This document shows positions 41,733-50,759 of a stretch of DNA of 64,000 bases, piece after piece. Each line of letters opens with the position of its first letter. The first letter of the stretch is position 1. Both the position numbers and the translations under genes were made by a program. The DNA is from an uncultured bacterium (GTDB taxonomy: Bacteria; Actinomycetota; Coriobacteriia; Coriobacteriales; Coriobacteriaceae), in NCBI GenBank assembly GCA_958349055.1, contig CATWBO010000001.1:62001-126000 (forward strand). The letters are read 5' to 3'. The notes below the pieces were generated by a model. It saw only the letters and a program-made list of their open reading frames with translations, did no database searches and was not told the origin of the DNA.

Positions 41733-44510
41733 ATGGCACAGGAATTCACTTTTACCGTTAACGGTGTCGAGCGTACGACGACCCAAAACAAGCCGTTGCT
41801 GCGCTACCTGCGCGACGACCTGAACATCCACTCCGCCAAGGACGGCTGCTCCGAGGGCGCGTGCGGCACCTGCACCATCCATGTGGATGGTGCGGCCGTC
41901 AAGGCCTGCGTGCTGACCACCGCCCTTGCCGCCGGCCGCGACATCGTGACCGTCGAGGGCCTGCCCGAGGACGTGCGCGAGGCCTTTGTGTACGCCTTTG
42001 GCGCCGTGGGCGCCGTGCAGTGCGGCTTTTGCATCCCCGGCATGGTCATGGCGGGTGCGGCGCTTATCGCCGAGGACCCCGAGCCCACCGAGGAGCAGAT
42101 CAAGTACGCCATCCGCGGCAACGTCTGCCGCTGCACCGGCTACAAGAAGATCATCGAGGGCATTTCGCTGGCCGCTGCGGTGCTCCGCGGCGAAAAGCAG
42201 ATCGATGAGGACCTGGAGCGCGGCGACGACTACGGCGTGGGCAAGCGCGCCTTCCGTATCGACGTGCGCAAGAAGGTGCTCGGCGAGGGCAAGTATCCCG
42301 ACGACATCGACGAGTACGATCAGCCGGGTCTGACCTATGCCAGCGCGGTGCGTTCCAAGTATCCGCGCGCCCGCGTGCTCTCCATCGACACCTCCAAGGC
42401 CGAGGCCCTGCCCGGCGTGGTGGGCATCCTGCGCGCCGAGGACGTGCCGGTCAATCAGGTCGGCCATCTTATCCAGGACTGGGACGTTATGATCGCCCAG
42501 GGCGATATCACCCGCTGCGTGGGCGACGCCATCGTGTTGGTGGTTGCCGAGGACGAGGCAACGCTCGAAAAGGCCAAGAAGCTCGTGAAGATCGAGTATG
42601 AGCCGCTGGAGCCCGTGCGCAACATTGTCGAGGCCAGGGCCGAAGACGCCCCGCGCCTGCACGACAGCTTCTTTGCCTTTGGCAATACCGTAGAGCTCAA
42701 GGACAACGTGTGCCAGAGCCGCCACGTGACGCGCGGCGACGCCGCCAAGGCGCTGGCCGAGAGCGCGTTTACCGTGACGCAGCGCTTTACCACGCCCTTT
42801 ACCGAGCATGCCTTCTTGGAGCCCGAGTGCGCCGTGGCCTTCCCGTATAAGAATGGCGTCAAGGTGCAGTCGACCGACCAGGGCGCCTACGACACGCGCA
42901 AAGAGTGCGCCCACATGTTTGGCTGGGACAACGAGCCTGAGCGCGTGGTCGTCGAGACCATGCTCGTGGGCGGCGGCTTTGGCGGCAAGGAGGACGTGTC
43001 CGTCCAGCACCTGGCTGCGCTTGCTGCCTATAAGCTCCAGCGTCCTGTGAAGTGCAAGCTCACGCGTGCCGAGTCACTCGCGTTCCACCCCAAGCGCCAT
43101 GCCATGGACGGCACCTTTACGCTGGGTTGCGACGCCGAGGGCAACTTTACCGGCCTGGACTGCGAGATCAACTTTGATACCGGAGCCTACGCGTCGCTGT
43201 GCGGCCCGGTTCTCGAGCGTGCCTGCACGCATGCCGTTGGCCCCTACAAGTACCAGAACACCGACATTCGCGGCTTTGGCTACTACACCAACAACCCGCC
43301 CGCCGGTGCGTTCCGCGGCTTTGGCGTTTGCCAGTCCGAGTTTGCGCTTGAGAGCCTGATCGACCTGCTGGCCGAGAAGGTTGGTCTGGATCCGTGGGAG
43401 ATTCGCTATAAGAACGCGATTGAGCCGGGCGAGGTGCTGCCCAACGGCCAGATTGCCGACTGCTCCACGGCGCTGAAGGAGACGCTGCTCGAGGTCAAGG
43501 ATGCCTACTATGCGCATCCCGGCCACGCAGGCATTGCCTGTGCCATGAAGAACGCCGGCGTGGGCGTTGGCCTGCCCGATGCCGGTCGCTGCAAGATTCG
43601 CATCGAAGACGGCCGCGCCGTCGTTTACGCCGCCACGTCCGACATCGGCCAGGGCTGCAACACCGTCTTTTTACAGGACGTTGCCGAGGCCTGCGGTCTG
43701 CCGCTGAGCTGCATTGCCAACGGCGAGTGCTCGACCGAAAACGCCCCCGACTCCGGCACCACGTCTGGTTCGCGTCAGACGGTCGTGACCGGCGAGGCCG
43801 TTCGCGGCGCCGCCTTCTTGCTGCGCGATGCCATGTTTGGTATCGAGGCCGGCAAGCCTGCGCCTGCTGCCCCGGTTGCCGCCCATGGCGACGGCGTCAA
43901 GATCGAGTACGACGACGGTCGCGCCTATCAGCTGCGCTCGCAGGAACTCGTCGCCGGTCAGGGCATGCATCCTCAGGACCCCGCGGCTGCCATCAAGGCG
44001 CTCGAGGGCCGCGAGTTTAGCTACGTGTACTTGGAGCCGACCGACAAGCTTGGCGCGGACGTGCCCAACCCCAAGAGCCACATCTGCTACGGCTTTGCCA
44101 CGCATGTGGTCATCCTGGATGACAACGGTCGCGTAAGCGAGGTCTATGCCGCGCACGATTCGGGCAAGGTGGTCAACCCCATTTCGATCCAGGGCCAGAT
44201 TGAAGGTGGCGTGCTCATGGGTATGGGCTATGCGCTTACCGAGGACTGGCCGCTCAAGGACTGCGTGCCCCAGGCAAGGTATGGCACGCTCGGGCTGTTC
44301 CGCGCGCCCGAGATTCCGGATATCCATGCCATCTACGTGGAGAAGGACGAGCTGCTGCCCGTGGCATACGGCGGCAAGGGCATCGGCGAGATCGCAACGA
44401 TCCCCACGGCGCCCGCCGTGCAGAACGCTTACCGCGCGTTTGACGGTAAGCTACGTCCGGATCTGCCCATGGTGGATACGCCGTACAGCCGCGCCCGTCA
44501 CCGCGGGTAG
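41733..44510 (+). CDS. Fused [2Fe-2S]/molybdenum-binding xanthine dehydrogenase (XdhD-like)
   Basis: This 925-residue protein joins an N-terminal [2Fe-2S] domain (CSEGACGTC, then CGFC and CRCTGYKK) to a xanthine-oxidase-type molybdopterin domain from about residue 175. The second part shows GGGFGGKED, PPAGAFRGFGVCQSEFALE, TSDIGQGCNTVFLQD and the C-terminal GKGIGEIATIPTAPA with the catalytic-type Glu. There is no FAD domain and no FAD subunit gene, so electrons must leave by another route, probably the adjacent polyferredoxin. The layout matches the selenium-dependent xanthine dehydrogenase type; YqeB, YqeC and XdhC downstream support this. Confidence 0.92.
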   Translation: MAQEFTFTVNGVERTTTQNKPLLRYLRDDLNIHSAKDGCSEGACGTCTIHVDGAAVKACVLTTALAAGRDIVTVEGLPEDVREAFVYAFGAVGAVQCGFCIPGMVMAGAALIAEDPEPTEEQIKYAIRGNVCRCTGYKKIIEGISLAAAVLRGEKQIDEDLERGDDYGVGKRAFRIDVRKKVLGEGKYPDDIDEYDQPGLTYASAVRSKYPRARVLSIDTSKAEALPGVVGILRAEDVPVNQVGHLIQDWDVMIAQGDITRCVGDAIVLVVAEDEATLEKAKKLVKIEYEPLEPVRNIVEARAEDAPRLHDSFFAFGNTVELKDNVCQSRHVTRGDAAKALAESAFTVTQRFTTPFTEHAFLEPECAVAFPYKNGVKVQSTDQGAYDTRKECAHMFGWDNEPERVVVETMLVGGGFGGKEDVSVQHLAALAAYKLQRPVKCKLTRAESLAFHPKRHAMDGTFTLGCDAEGNFTGLDCEINFDTGAYASLCGPVLERACTHAVGPYKYQNTDIRGFGYYTNNPPAGAFRGFGVCQSEFALESLIDLLAEKVGLDPWEIRYKNAIEPGEVLPNGQIADCSTALKETLLEVKDAYYAHPGHAGIACAMKNAGVGVGLPDAGRCKIRIEDGRAVVYAATSDIGQGCNTVFLQDVAEACGLPLSCIANGECSTENAPDSGTTSGSRQTVVTGEAVRGAAFLLRDAMFGIEAGKPAPAAPVAAHGDGVKIEYDDGRAYQLRSQELVAGQGMHPQDPAAAIKALEGREFSYVYLEPTDKLGADVPNPKSHICYGFATHVVILDDNGRVSEVYAAHDSGKVVNPISIQGQIEGGVLMGMGYALTEDWPLKDCVPQARYGTLGLFRAPEIPDIHAIYVEKDELLPVAYGGKGIGEIATIPTAPAVQNAYRAFDGKLRPDLPMVDTPYSRARHRG

Positions 44511-44578
44511 AGTAGAGCGCGGACGGCCATCGCTGACTGCCGTCTGCGCTTGCCATCAACTGTATAAGCTGCGCCTTT

Positions 44579-44610
44579 GGCCCCAGCTCCATCGTGAGCC
44601 GGGGCCTTTT
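44579..44610 (+). terminator. Terminator of the first purine block
   Basis: A GGCCCC (44579-44584) with GGGGCC (44601-44606) stem, containing CTC/GAG inside, is followed by TTTT about 70 bases after the dehydrogenase stop. Confidence 0.8.
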
Positions 44611-44631
44611 GTTTGGAGCGCCTCCGCATAC

Positions 44632-45099
44632 GGAAGCTGCGTCCCGGATTTGGCGCTCAGAATGGGATGCGCTTTCCCTTTGGAGCCCTCGGCGGAAATT
44701 ACAACCCAGAATTGGCACTCAGAAAGGGATGTGCTTTCCTTTTTGGGCCCTCGGCGGAAACTACGTCCCGGAATCCAGCCCCGGAGTGAGATGCGCTTTC
44801 CGGATTGGCCCTCAACCGGAAGCTGTGTCCCGGAATCATGCCTCAGAATGGGATGCGTTTTCCGCTGGCCGGTCGTTTGGAAAGCGCATCCCAGTTTGAG
44901 TGTTTATTCCGGGATACGGTTTCCGCTGAAGGACTCAACCGGAAAGCCTGTCCAGCTCTGAGACGGGATTCCGGGACACGCTTTCCGCCAGGTCCGCCAT
45001 CCGAAAAGTGCATCCCGTTTTGAGTGTCCAGGCTGGGACGCGCTTTCCGTTGGCGTGGCCGTTGGGAAAACGCGGCCCAGATAGGGGGGATGCGATCCG
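44632..45099. repeat. Cluster 1 of 46-bp palindromes at 62-base period (eight units)
   Basis: Units start at 44632, 44694, 44756, 44818, 44879, 44941, 45002 and 45064, always 61-62 bases apart. Each is 46 bases, begins GGAA (or CGAA) and ends TTTCC, and has GTCCC/GGGA-type complementary cores, so each can form a hairpin. Spacers of 15-16 bases vary. The first four units have the order CTACGTCCCGG...GGGATGCGC; units five to seven are inverted. The eighth is partial. It occupies the 611-base gap 44511-45121. Confidence 0.9.
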
Positions 45100-45121
45100 G
45101 CGATGCGTGGCCTAGCAGCTC

Positions 45122-46120
45122 CTACAGGTCCACCTCGTTGAGCCATGTCGGTAGAGCGGTCTGTCGGATGCCTGCTGTCTGCAGCTTTTTGGCGAGCATT
45201 CCTGCCGAGCGGACCTCATTCATGGTAAAGCGCAACAGAGGGTGACCGTAGAGCGATAGGTGCGCCTCGCGCTGGCGTTCGGCAACGAGCGTCTCGGCCG
45301 TAGTGCGTCCCGCAAGCATGGCCTGGTCGGTATATTTGACGAACCCGTCGAGCTCGCCCAGCGTGAGTTCTCGCGCCTGGCGCTCCCAGGCAAAGTCCGT
45401 TCGTATGGGCTTGGCCGAATCGAAGGGGTCCGTCAGCTCGTATTGAAGCCAATCGGGCGCAAAGCCCGTCTCGATCATGATGGCTCGGGCGACCGATTCC
45501 CCACCGCTTTCGGCGCGGGCGTCGGCATATCGAAGTGTCGTGAGGGCGGTGCGAATCGTGCGACCATTGCGGGCGGTCGCTCGTTGCTCGACGGCCTCCA
45601 TCAGCTGTTCCCGCACAAGGCCGAGCTTTGAGATCGCCGAATCGGCAATGGGCATACCGTCGGCAAAACCGGTCTGCAACAGGCAATCTGTAACCGTTTG
45701 GATGGGCGGCGTTACCGATATGCCGGCTCTGAGTATTGCTCCGGCCGGCTCAATCTGGTGCCGCTGAATATGTGCGCCCGGGCGAGCCGACGGCTTTGTC
45801 GAGCTGCAGACATGCACGACATTCAGGTGTCGCCACGAGACCTCGAGCCCCAGCAGACAGGCGGCCGAAAACGAGCAGAACGTCCAATCGGGGTGGATGA
45901 TCGCAAGGGCGCGGAGGATTTCGCAATGGCGTTGCGCTCGGTTGAGTTCATCCCAGCGCGTTTTTCGCGCAAACAACCCCGGCATGGGCGAGACAACCGT
46001 GCCGCCGGTGCGCCGAAGGAGCGCTTTTCGGATCGCCGTGCTCGGGGGAATCAGACAGCGCCCCTCTTGTTCGGCTTGAGTGAGCAGTTGGTCGATGAGC
46101 TGGTTATTGCAATGGGTCAT
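45122..46120 (-). CDS. AbiEi-like protein with a nuclease-like C-terminal region
   Basis: This 332-residue protein resembles the large actinobacterial group with an AbiEi-type winged-helix N-terminus and a C-terminal Vsr/DUF559-like region. Visible signs are the N-terminal PMPGLFARKTRWDEL and, near residue 245, RTDFAWE followed by ELDGFVKY, which fits a D-ExD-K nuclease core. No function is proven; relatives are annotated as antitoxins or hypothetical proteins. AAAGGAGG precedes the ATG. It lies between two repeat clusters and divergent from an ATPase gene, in what looks like a small accessory island. Confidence 0.65.
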   Translation of the reverse strand: MTHCNNQLIDQLLTQAEQEGRCLIPPSTAIRKALLRRTGGTVVSPMPGLFARKTRWDELNRAQRHCEILRALAIIHPDWTFCSFSAACLLGLEVSWRHLNVVHVCSSTKPSARPGAHIQRHQIEPAGAILRAGISVTPPIQTVTDCLLQTGFADGMPIADSAISKLGLVREQLMEAVEQRATARNGRTIRTALTTLRYADARAESGGESVARAIMIETGFAPDWLQYELTDPFDSAKPIRTDFAWERQARELTLGELDGFVKYTDQAMLAGRTTAETLVAERQREAHLSLYGHPLLRFTMNEVRSAGMLAKKLQTAGIRQTALPTWLNEVDL

Positions 46121-46416
46121 GAGCTACCGCCTCCTTTTGGGTAGCAAAAACGTATCAGCTGGAACTTGCCGCTCAGCTGACCAAAAGCTGACCAAAATCT
46201 AACCATGCAGGTAGATGACCTGCTTTTGGCGACATATTTCTTGTTTGAATCGGTGGGCGGTGATCGGCGACCGTGAACGGTAGCTGGATATGAAGTCTTG
46301 GTAAGTTTCGGGACGTGTACTTTTTGAAAAAGAGCATTCTATCTGCTGTTTTGTGTTTCTGGATCGCATATTTGAAGGCATGTGATAAGGGCGGCGGACT
46401 GTCGCCTTGTATCTGC

Positions 46417-46709
46417 GGAAACTGTGACCCGGAATTGCCACTCGGAATGGGACGTGCTTTCCGGATCGCCCTTCAAGCGGAAGCTACATCCCAGATTTCG
46501 GCCTCAGAGTGGGATGCCGTTTCCAGATCGGGCCTCAAACGGAAATTGCATCCCGGAACGAGCCCTCAGAGCGGGATGAACTTTCCCAACGGGCCGCATG
46601 CGGAAGCTGTGTCCCGGAATTGTCGCTCAGAACGGGACACGCTTTCCGGATGGGATGCTTGGCGGAAACTACGGCCCAGTTTTTGGCTCCAGAACGGGAT
46701 GCATTTTCC
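46417..46709. repeat. Cluster 2 of 46-bp palindromes at 62-base period (five units)
   Basis: Five units start at 46417, 46479, 46541, 46602 and 46664, each 46 bases long and of the same family as cluster 1, all in the CTACGTCCCGG...GGGATGC orientation. They lie in the 715-base gap 46121-46835, whose other content is an AT-rich stretch without a gene and the palindrome next to the ATPase. Confidence 0.9.
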
Positions 46710-46766
46710 GGAACGGTCCACGTACGGTGGTGTACCGCCCCTTTTGCGTGCGCCGCTTGTCGAATT

Positions 46767-46818
46767 ACGTTATAGCTAGCTATATTATAGGAAGGTATAA
46801 TATGGCTAGCTATAACGT
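46767..46818. promoter_or_regulatory. Large palindrome in the ATPase promoter
   Basis: Two 23-base arms (46767-46789 and 46796-46818) match with one mismatch around a GGAAGG centre. The arms contain TATAGCTAGC and ATATTATA. TATAAT at 46796-46801 can serve as a -10, so a protein bound to the palindrome would block transcription. It ends 17 bases before the ATPase ATG. Confidence 0.75.
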
Positions 46819-46835
46819 GAAGGAAGGATGGCCCT

Positions 46836-48227
46836 ATGTTTATCGGAAGAACAGCGGAAATGTCCGAGCTCAATCGACTGTATGGCACGGGCTCCTTTGA
46901 GATGCCTGTGATTTACGGCCGCCGTCGCGTGGGTAAAACGCGCCTTATCACAGAGTTCATCCAAGGCAAGAAGGCTATTTACTTTCAAGCTCGTCGTACC
47001 AATGCGGAGGCAAACCTGCACGGCTTTAGCCAGGCGATACTTGCAGGCTCGGTTGGTGCTGCAGGCGTGTCGTTTCGTAGTTTTGACGAAGCGTTCGATG
47101 CATTGGCCACCATGGCTCGCGCGGAACGTTTGATTGTCGTGATTGACGAGTATCCCTATCTCGCCCAATCGAATCCCGAGATCAGCTCGTTGCTGCAAGA
47201 CAAGATTGATCACCTGTACAAAGAGACCAGGCTCATGCTTATCCTGTGCGGCTCGTCTCTTTCGTTTATGGAGGAACAGGTATTGGGCTACGAGAGCCCA
47301 CTATACGGTAGGCGTACGGCCCAGTTTAAGATCATGCCGCTCGATTTTACGACGACCCTCGGCCTGTGGCAGAGCATGGGTCGCGAAGACGCTGCGGTTT
47401 GCTATGGCATGACGGGCGGCATTCCTGCATATATCGAGAAAGTCGATCCTACCGTATCGCTCAAGGACAACATCAAGCGTCTTTTTCTTACCCCTACGGG
47501 TTATCTCTTTGAAGAGCCGAGTAACCTGCTATTGCAAGAGTGCCGCAATCCCGAGCAATATGATGCGATCGTGCAAGCAATTGCTCAGGGGCGCTCGAAG
47601 ATCTCGGAGATTGCGAGCTCTACGGGAATCCCTGCGAGCAACGTAAAGAGCTATGTGGATAAGCTGGCGTCGCTTGGGATTGTCGAGCGCGAGCTGCCCC
47701 TAAACGAGACGAGCAATAAGCGAGCCGTGTATCTGCTGAGCGATCAGATGTTTAGGTTCTGGTACAAGTTTGTTCCGCAGAACATCGGGCTGATTCAAAA
47801 CGATATGGCCGAGATGGCGTATAAACGCATTGAGTCGCACGTATCGGATTACATGGGTACGGTCTTTGAGCTTATATGCAGGCAATATGTGTACGAACTC
47901 GCGCGCGCAGGCCGGCTCGATGTGGTTCCGGCGAGCGTCGGGCGCTGGTGGGGGACGGATAATCGCACGCATACGCAGGAAGAAATCGACTTAATTGTTG
48001 ACGATGGCGAGGGCACTGCTCTGTTTGCGGAGTGCAAATGGCGCAATGAACCGGTGGGCGAAGACGTGCTGCAAAAGCTCGTGCACCGAAGCGAGCTCTT
48101 TAGACGGCAACGAAAAAGCTATGCACTATTCTCAAAAAGCGGCTTTACGCAGGGATGTCGGGATGCCGCGGATAGCAGGGGAGACGTCAAGCTGATCTCG
48201 TTTGCCGAGATGTGCGAGCGGAGATAA
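46836..48227 (+). CDS. Archaeal-type P-loop ATPase with DUF234 nuclease-like C-terminus
   Basis: This 463-residue protein starts FIGRTAEMSELNRLY and has a Walker A loop YGRRRVGKT with Lys34, and a Walker B LIVVIDEYPYLA with Asp104-Glu105. A winged-helix middle (SSTGIPASNVKSYVDKLASLG) follows. The C-terminal DUF234 part has EIDLIVDDGEGTALFAECKW, resembling a PD-(D/E)xK nuclease core. These ATPases occur widely as isolated accessory genes; a role in defence or mobile-element biology is suspected but not shown. It has a strong palindromic promoter region. Confidence 0.85.
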   Translation: MFIGRTAEMSELNRLYGTGSFEMPVIYGRRRVGKTRLITEFIQGKKAIYFQARRTNAEANLHGFSQAILAGSVGAAGVSFRSFDEAFDALATMARAERLIVVIDEYPYLAQSNPEISSLLQDKIDHLYKETRLMLILCGSSLSFMEEQVLGYESPLYGRRTAQFKIMPLDFTTTLGLWQSMGREDAAVCYGMTGGIPAYIEKVDPTVSLKDNIKRLFLTPTGYLFEEPSNLLLQECRNPEQYDAIVQAIAQGRSKISEIASSTGIPASNVKSYVDKLASLGIVERELPLNETSNKRAVYLLSDQMFRFWYKFVPQNIGLIQNDMAEMAYKRIESHVSDYMGTVFELICRQYVYELARAGRLDVVPASVGRWWGTDNRTHTQEEIDLIVDDGEGTALFAECKWRNEPVGEDVLQKLVHRSELFRRQRKSYALFSKSGFTQGCRDAADSRGDVKLISFAEMCERR

Positions 48228-48245
48228 CCAAGCGCGCTCTGATGT

Positions 48246-48372
48246 GATGCTCGGAATGGGACGCGCTTCCCCTTTGGCAGAAAGCGCATCCCAGATTTCG
48301 GCCTCAGAGTGGGACGCATTTTCCGGTAGAGGCCTGGAGCGGAAAGCACGTCCCAGAATCCGGGCAATTCGC
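48246..48372. repeat. Cluster 3 of the 62-base-period palindromes (about two and a half units)
   Basis: A partial unit (48246-48270), a full one (48279-48324) and a partial one starting at 48341 keep the 62-base period and the GGAAAGCGC/GGGA cores of clusters 1 and 2. It follows the ATPase stop directly. Confidence 0.82.
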
Positions 48373-48479
48373 TGGTCCGGTGGTTGAGCAAGCGCCGCGC
48401 CAAGGATGCCGAGCGTAAAACCTACAATGAAAACGGCGTAAAAACTGCATTGAGAATGGCGTAATTTCGCAGGATGACG

Positions 48480-48865
48480 TCGCCCGCTGGTGCTGCAGGA
48501 GCGGTGACCTGCAAACCTTGGGTTTTCGGACGAGCTTGCGCGAGAGAGCAGGCCAGTATGTGCGCTCGAAGGCCCGCGTTCGCGTGCGCCCCAAGCGCTA
48601 CTTCTGTGACCCGTCACTTGCGGCGGCGTTGCTGGGGGCTACCCCTGAGCGGCTGCTTGGCGATATGCAAACGCTGGGGATGCTCTTTGAGAATCTCATC
48701 CTGCGCGACGTGCGCGTGTTCCTTTCCACCTACGGCGGTGTCGACAACAGTGTTCATTATTTCCGAGATGAGAAGGGCCTTGAGGTCGATCTGATCGTTG
48801 AGCACGACGGGCATTGGGGAGACGGCGGCGTCGACAGTTCGATAACGCCACCGCTCTGTTTCTAA
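48480..48865 (+). pseudogene. Remnant of a DUF4143 AAA ATPase C-terminus
   Basis: The frame 48518-48816 encodes SKARVRVRPKRYFCDPSLAAALLGATPE and MLFENLILRDVRVF, ending GLEVDLIVEHDGHW, which is the usual C-terminal part of DUF4143 ATPases. The P-loop domain is missing, and the frame runs into unrelated codons just where the ExK nuclease-like motif should follow. It is thus truncated at both ends. Confidence 0.75.
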
Positions 48866-49284
48866 ATCATTGCAATCCCGCGCACGGCACTCAGCAGCTC
48901 GTACTCCCTTTGACTCCACTGGCGCAGCTCGACAGCCTCGACGGCATCGCGGCACAGGTCCAGGAACACCTCGGCTCCCTCACAGAAGTACTCACGGGCA
49001 AAGGCTCCGGACCCGCTTGCGACACACGCGCCGTCGGCAAAGAGCTTCCAGCTAGACGGCTCGCGCGAGTCGTCTCCGAGCAGCTGAATCTGCAGTACGT
49101 GCGGATTGCCGGTAGTGCAAAGCACTTCCTCGAGTTTCTGCACCGTAAAGCGCATCTGGTGGTAGAGCCTGCTCTTGACCATGGCCGAGGCGTAGCCGTT
49201 CGGCTTGTCCAGAAGATGCATTCGTTTTGGCTTGGCTGTCAGGTTGTGGAAGTTGCGCTCGCTGCGCACGGAGAAATTGTCCAT
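48862..49284 (-). CDS. Hypothetical protein
   Basis: I do not recognise this 140-residue protein. It starts MDNFSVRSERNFHNLTAKPK and has no signal peptide or membrane segment. The start at 49284 follows AAAGGAGTCC; a longer frame extends to 49404 but lacks a ribosome-binding site. Four bases overlap the end of the convergent ATPase remnant. The cysteine and charged residues show no known motif. Confidence 0.6.
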   Translation of the reverse strand: MDNFSVRSERNFHNLTAKPKRMHLLDKPNGYASAMVKSRLYHQMRFTVQKLEEVLCTTGNPHVLQIQLLGDDSREPSSWKLFADGACVASGSGAFAREYFCEGAEVFLDLCRDAVEAVELRQWSQREYELLSAVRGIAMI

Positions 49285-49500
49285 ACGGACTCCTTTCATC
49301 GATGTTGGCAGGGCCACCGTGCCTCTTGGCCGGTTGGCGTCGGGATCGTGGAGCCAACTCTCTACCCCGACTCTGGATAAAACGCGCCCACTCCTTGCGG
49401 GCAAGAGGAAGTCTATCAGCGTGTACGGACGGAAATCAAACGCCGCCTGCGAAATGACGCGTGAACGGCGTTAGTTTCCCAAGTGATTATTCGGCTTTCA

Positions 49501-49579
49501 TCCGGAAAAGTGTCGAAATGGGCACTTTAAAACTTCGGAAAAGTGTCAAATTCGATAGGCAAATTATCCGGAAAAGTGT
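49501..49579. repeat. Three direct repeats (CGGAAAAGTGT) at 33-base period
   Basis: Thirteen-base copies of (T/A)(T/C)CGGAAAAGTGT occur at 49501-49513, 49534-49546 and 49567-49579, exactly 33 bases apart. CACTTT-type inverse elements lie between them. They fill part of the 245-base gap 49405-49649. Confidence 0.8.
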
Positions 49580-49649
49580 AGCTGGATGACAAAACGGCAC
49601 TTAGAAGTCGGTGCTGGATGCGGGATCCTGCGGCCGCCTTCAGCCCTCG

Positions 49650-50636
49650 CTACTCATCGTCCTCGTCGTTGGGGTCGCCCTTGAGGGTGTTGATGTCCAG
49701 ATACTCGTTATCGTCCTCTTTTTGCTGGGTCTCCGACTCCGCTTGGGTGGGGCCGGAGAACAGCCGGAATCCCTCAAACGCAATGACACCGAGCAGGGCA
49801 ATGACAATGGCGATAAAGGCAACCTTGACTGCCTGCGGAAATTCCGAAAAACGCAGCGCCTTTTCCTCGGCGTAATAATCGGCGAAGCGCTCTTCGCCCG
49901 TGCTTTTGGTATACGCCGGCGCGGACGCGGCCTCCGGGTCATATTCCGGTGCAGGCGTGGCAGCGTACGGATCGTTGAGATAATCGCTCGATGCGGTGCC
50001 ATAATCCTCGGTCTCGATGCGATCGGTGCCAGCATAGCCATCGGAATAATCGGAATATGCCGCACCGCCCTCATAGTCCGCGGCGCTCGTGTTGGCGGCA
50101 AAAAGCGGGTTAACTGGAACGTCGAGCGCCGGCATGCCGGTAGAGGTCTCATCCAGATCGGCTGCAGCCCAGGAATCGTAGGCAACCTGATGGGCAACGG
50201 GCTCATCGAGCCTTGTGACCGGAGACTTGCGTGCCGCAGGAACGGGCAACTGCTGGGCGCTGTACATAACGGTGCTGTCGGCCGATTTGCTCCGCGTCGC
50301 CGCAGCGAGAAATGCCGCCGTCTCGGACGGGTCGCTTGCGGGGCGGGGAGTGGGCGTGGGCGCCGAAATGGGTGCGGGCGTAGACGCGGGCGTCGAAACA
50401 GGCGGCTGCGCGGGAGTCGGCGCAGATGCGGGCTTGGGCGCAAGTGCGGGATTGGGGCTTGACGGGCGAGCCCCACCGCCCATGAGTTCGTCGGCGGTCC
50501 ACGGGCGATCATCCATCACGTCGTCAAGGCTCAGCGAAAACAGGTCGTCTTCACCCTCATCGAACATGCGGTGCACATGTCCACCAATTGCCGGAATCAA
50601 TCCGCGACCGGTGCATGATGCCTTGCTCAACGCCAT
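49650..50636 (-). CDS. Pro/Ala-rich single-pass membrane protein of unknown function
   Basis: This 328-residue protein has an acidic N-terminal segment (MFDEGEDDLFSLSLDDVMDD), a long Pro/Ala-rich stretch (about residues 55-110), a Tyr/Asp-rich middle, one membrane segment near residue 285 (VAFIAIVIALLGVIAF) and an acidic C-terminal tail. The start at 50636 follows AAAGGGTGG; the frame is open beyond it but without a site. No enzyme motif is visible. It could be a cell-envelope or division-related protein, but nothing proves it. Confidence 0.65.
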   Translation of the reverse strand: MALSKASCTGRGLIPAIGGHVHRMFDEGEDDLFSLSLDDVMDDRPWTADELMGGGARPSSPNPALAPKPASAPTPAQPPVSTPASTPAPISAPTPTPRPASDPSETAAFLAAATRSKSADSTVMYSAQQLPVPAARKSPVTRLDEPVAHQVAYDSWAAADLDETSTGMPALDVPVNPLFAANTSAADYEGGAAYSDYSDGYAGTDRIETEDYGTASSDYLNDPYAATPAPEYDPEAASAPAYTKSTGEERFADYYAEEKALRFSEFPQAVKVAFIAIVIALLGVIAFEGFRLFSGPTQAESETQQKEDDNEYLDINTLKGDPNDEDDE

Positions 50637-50759
50637 TCTGTTCCACCCTTTCGAAATACTAATGACATCGATTATATGGAACTTTCCAAGCGGCTCGGTC
50701 TTGGATTCATGCTTTCCAGAACTCGCGCCCAAAAGGGGAGGGGCAATCTAGGCAAGTGC

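Noticed and set aside
44632..45099. Regular repeats that could be called a CRISPR array
   Set aside because: Spacers are only 15-16 bases, repeats are degenerate and palindromic with mixed orientation, and no cas gene is present.
48518..48865. An intact small gene
   Set aside because: It encodes only a C-terminal piece of a DUF4143 ATPase and loses similarity before its stop.
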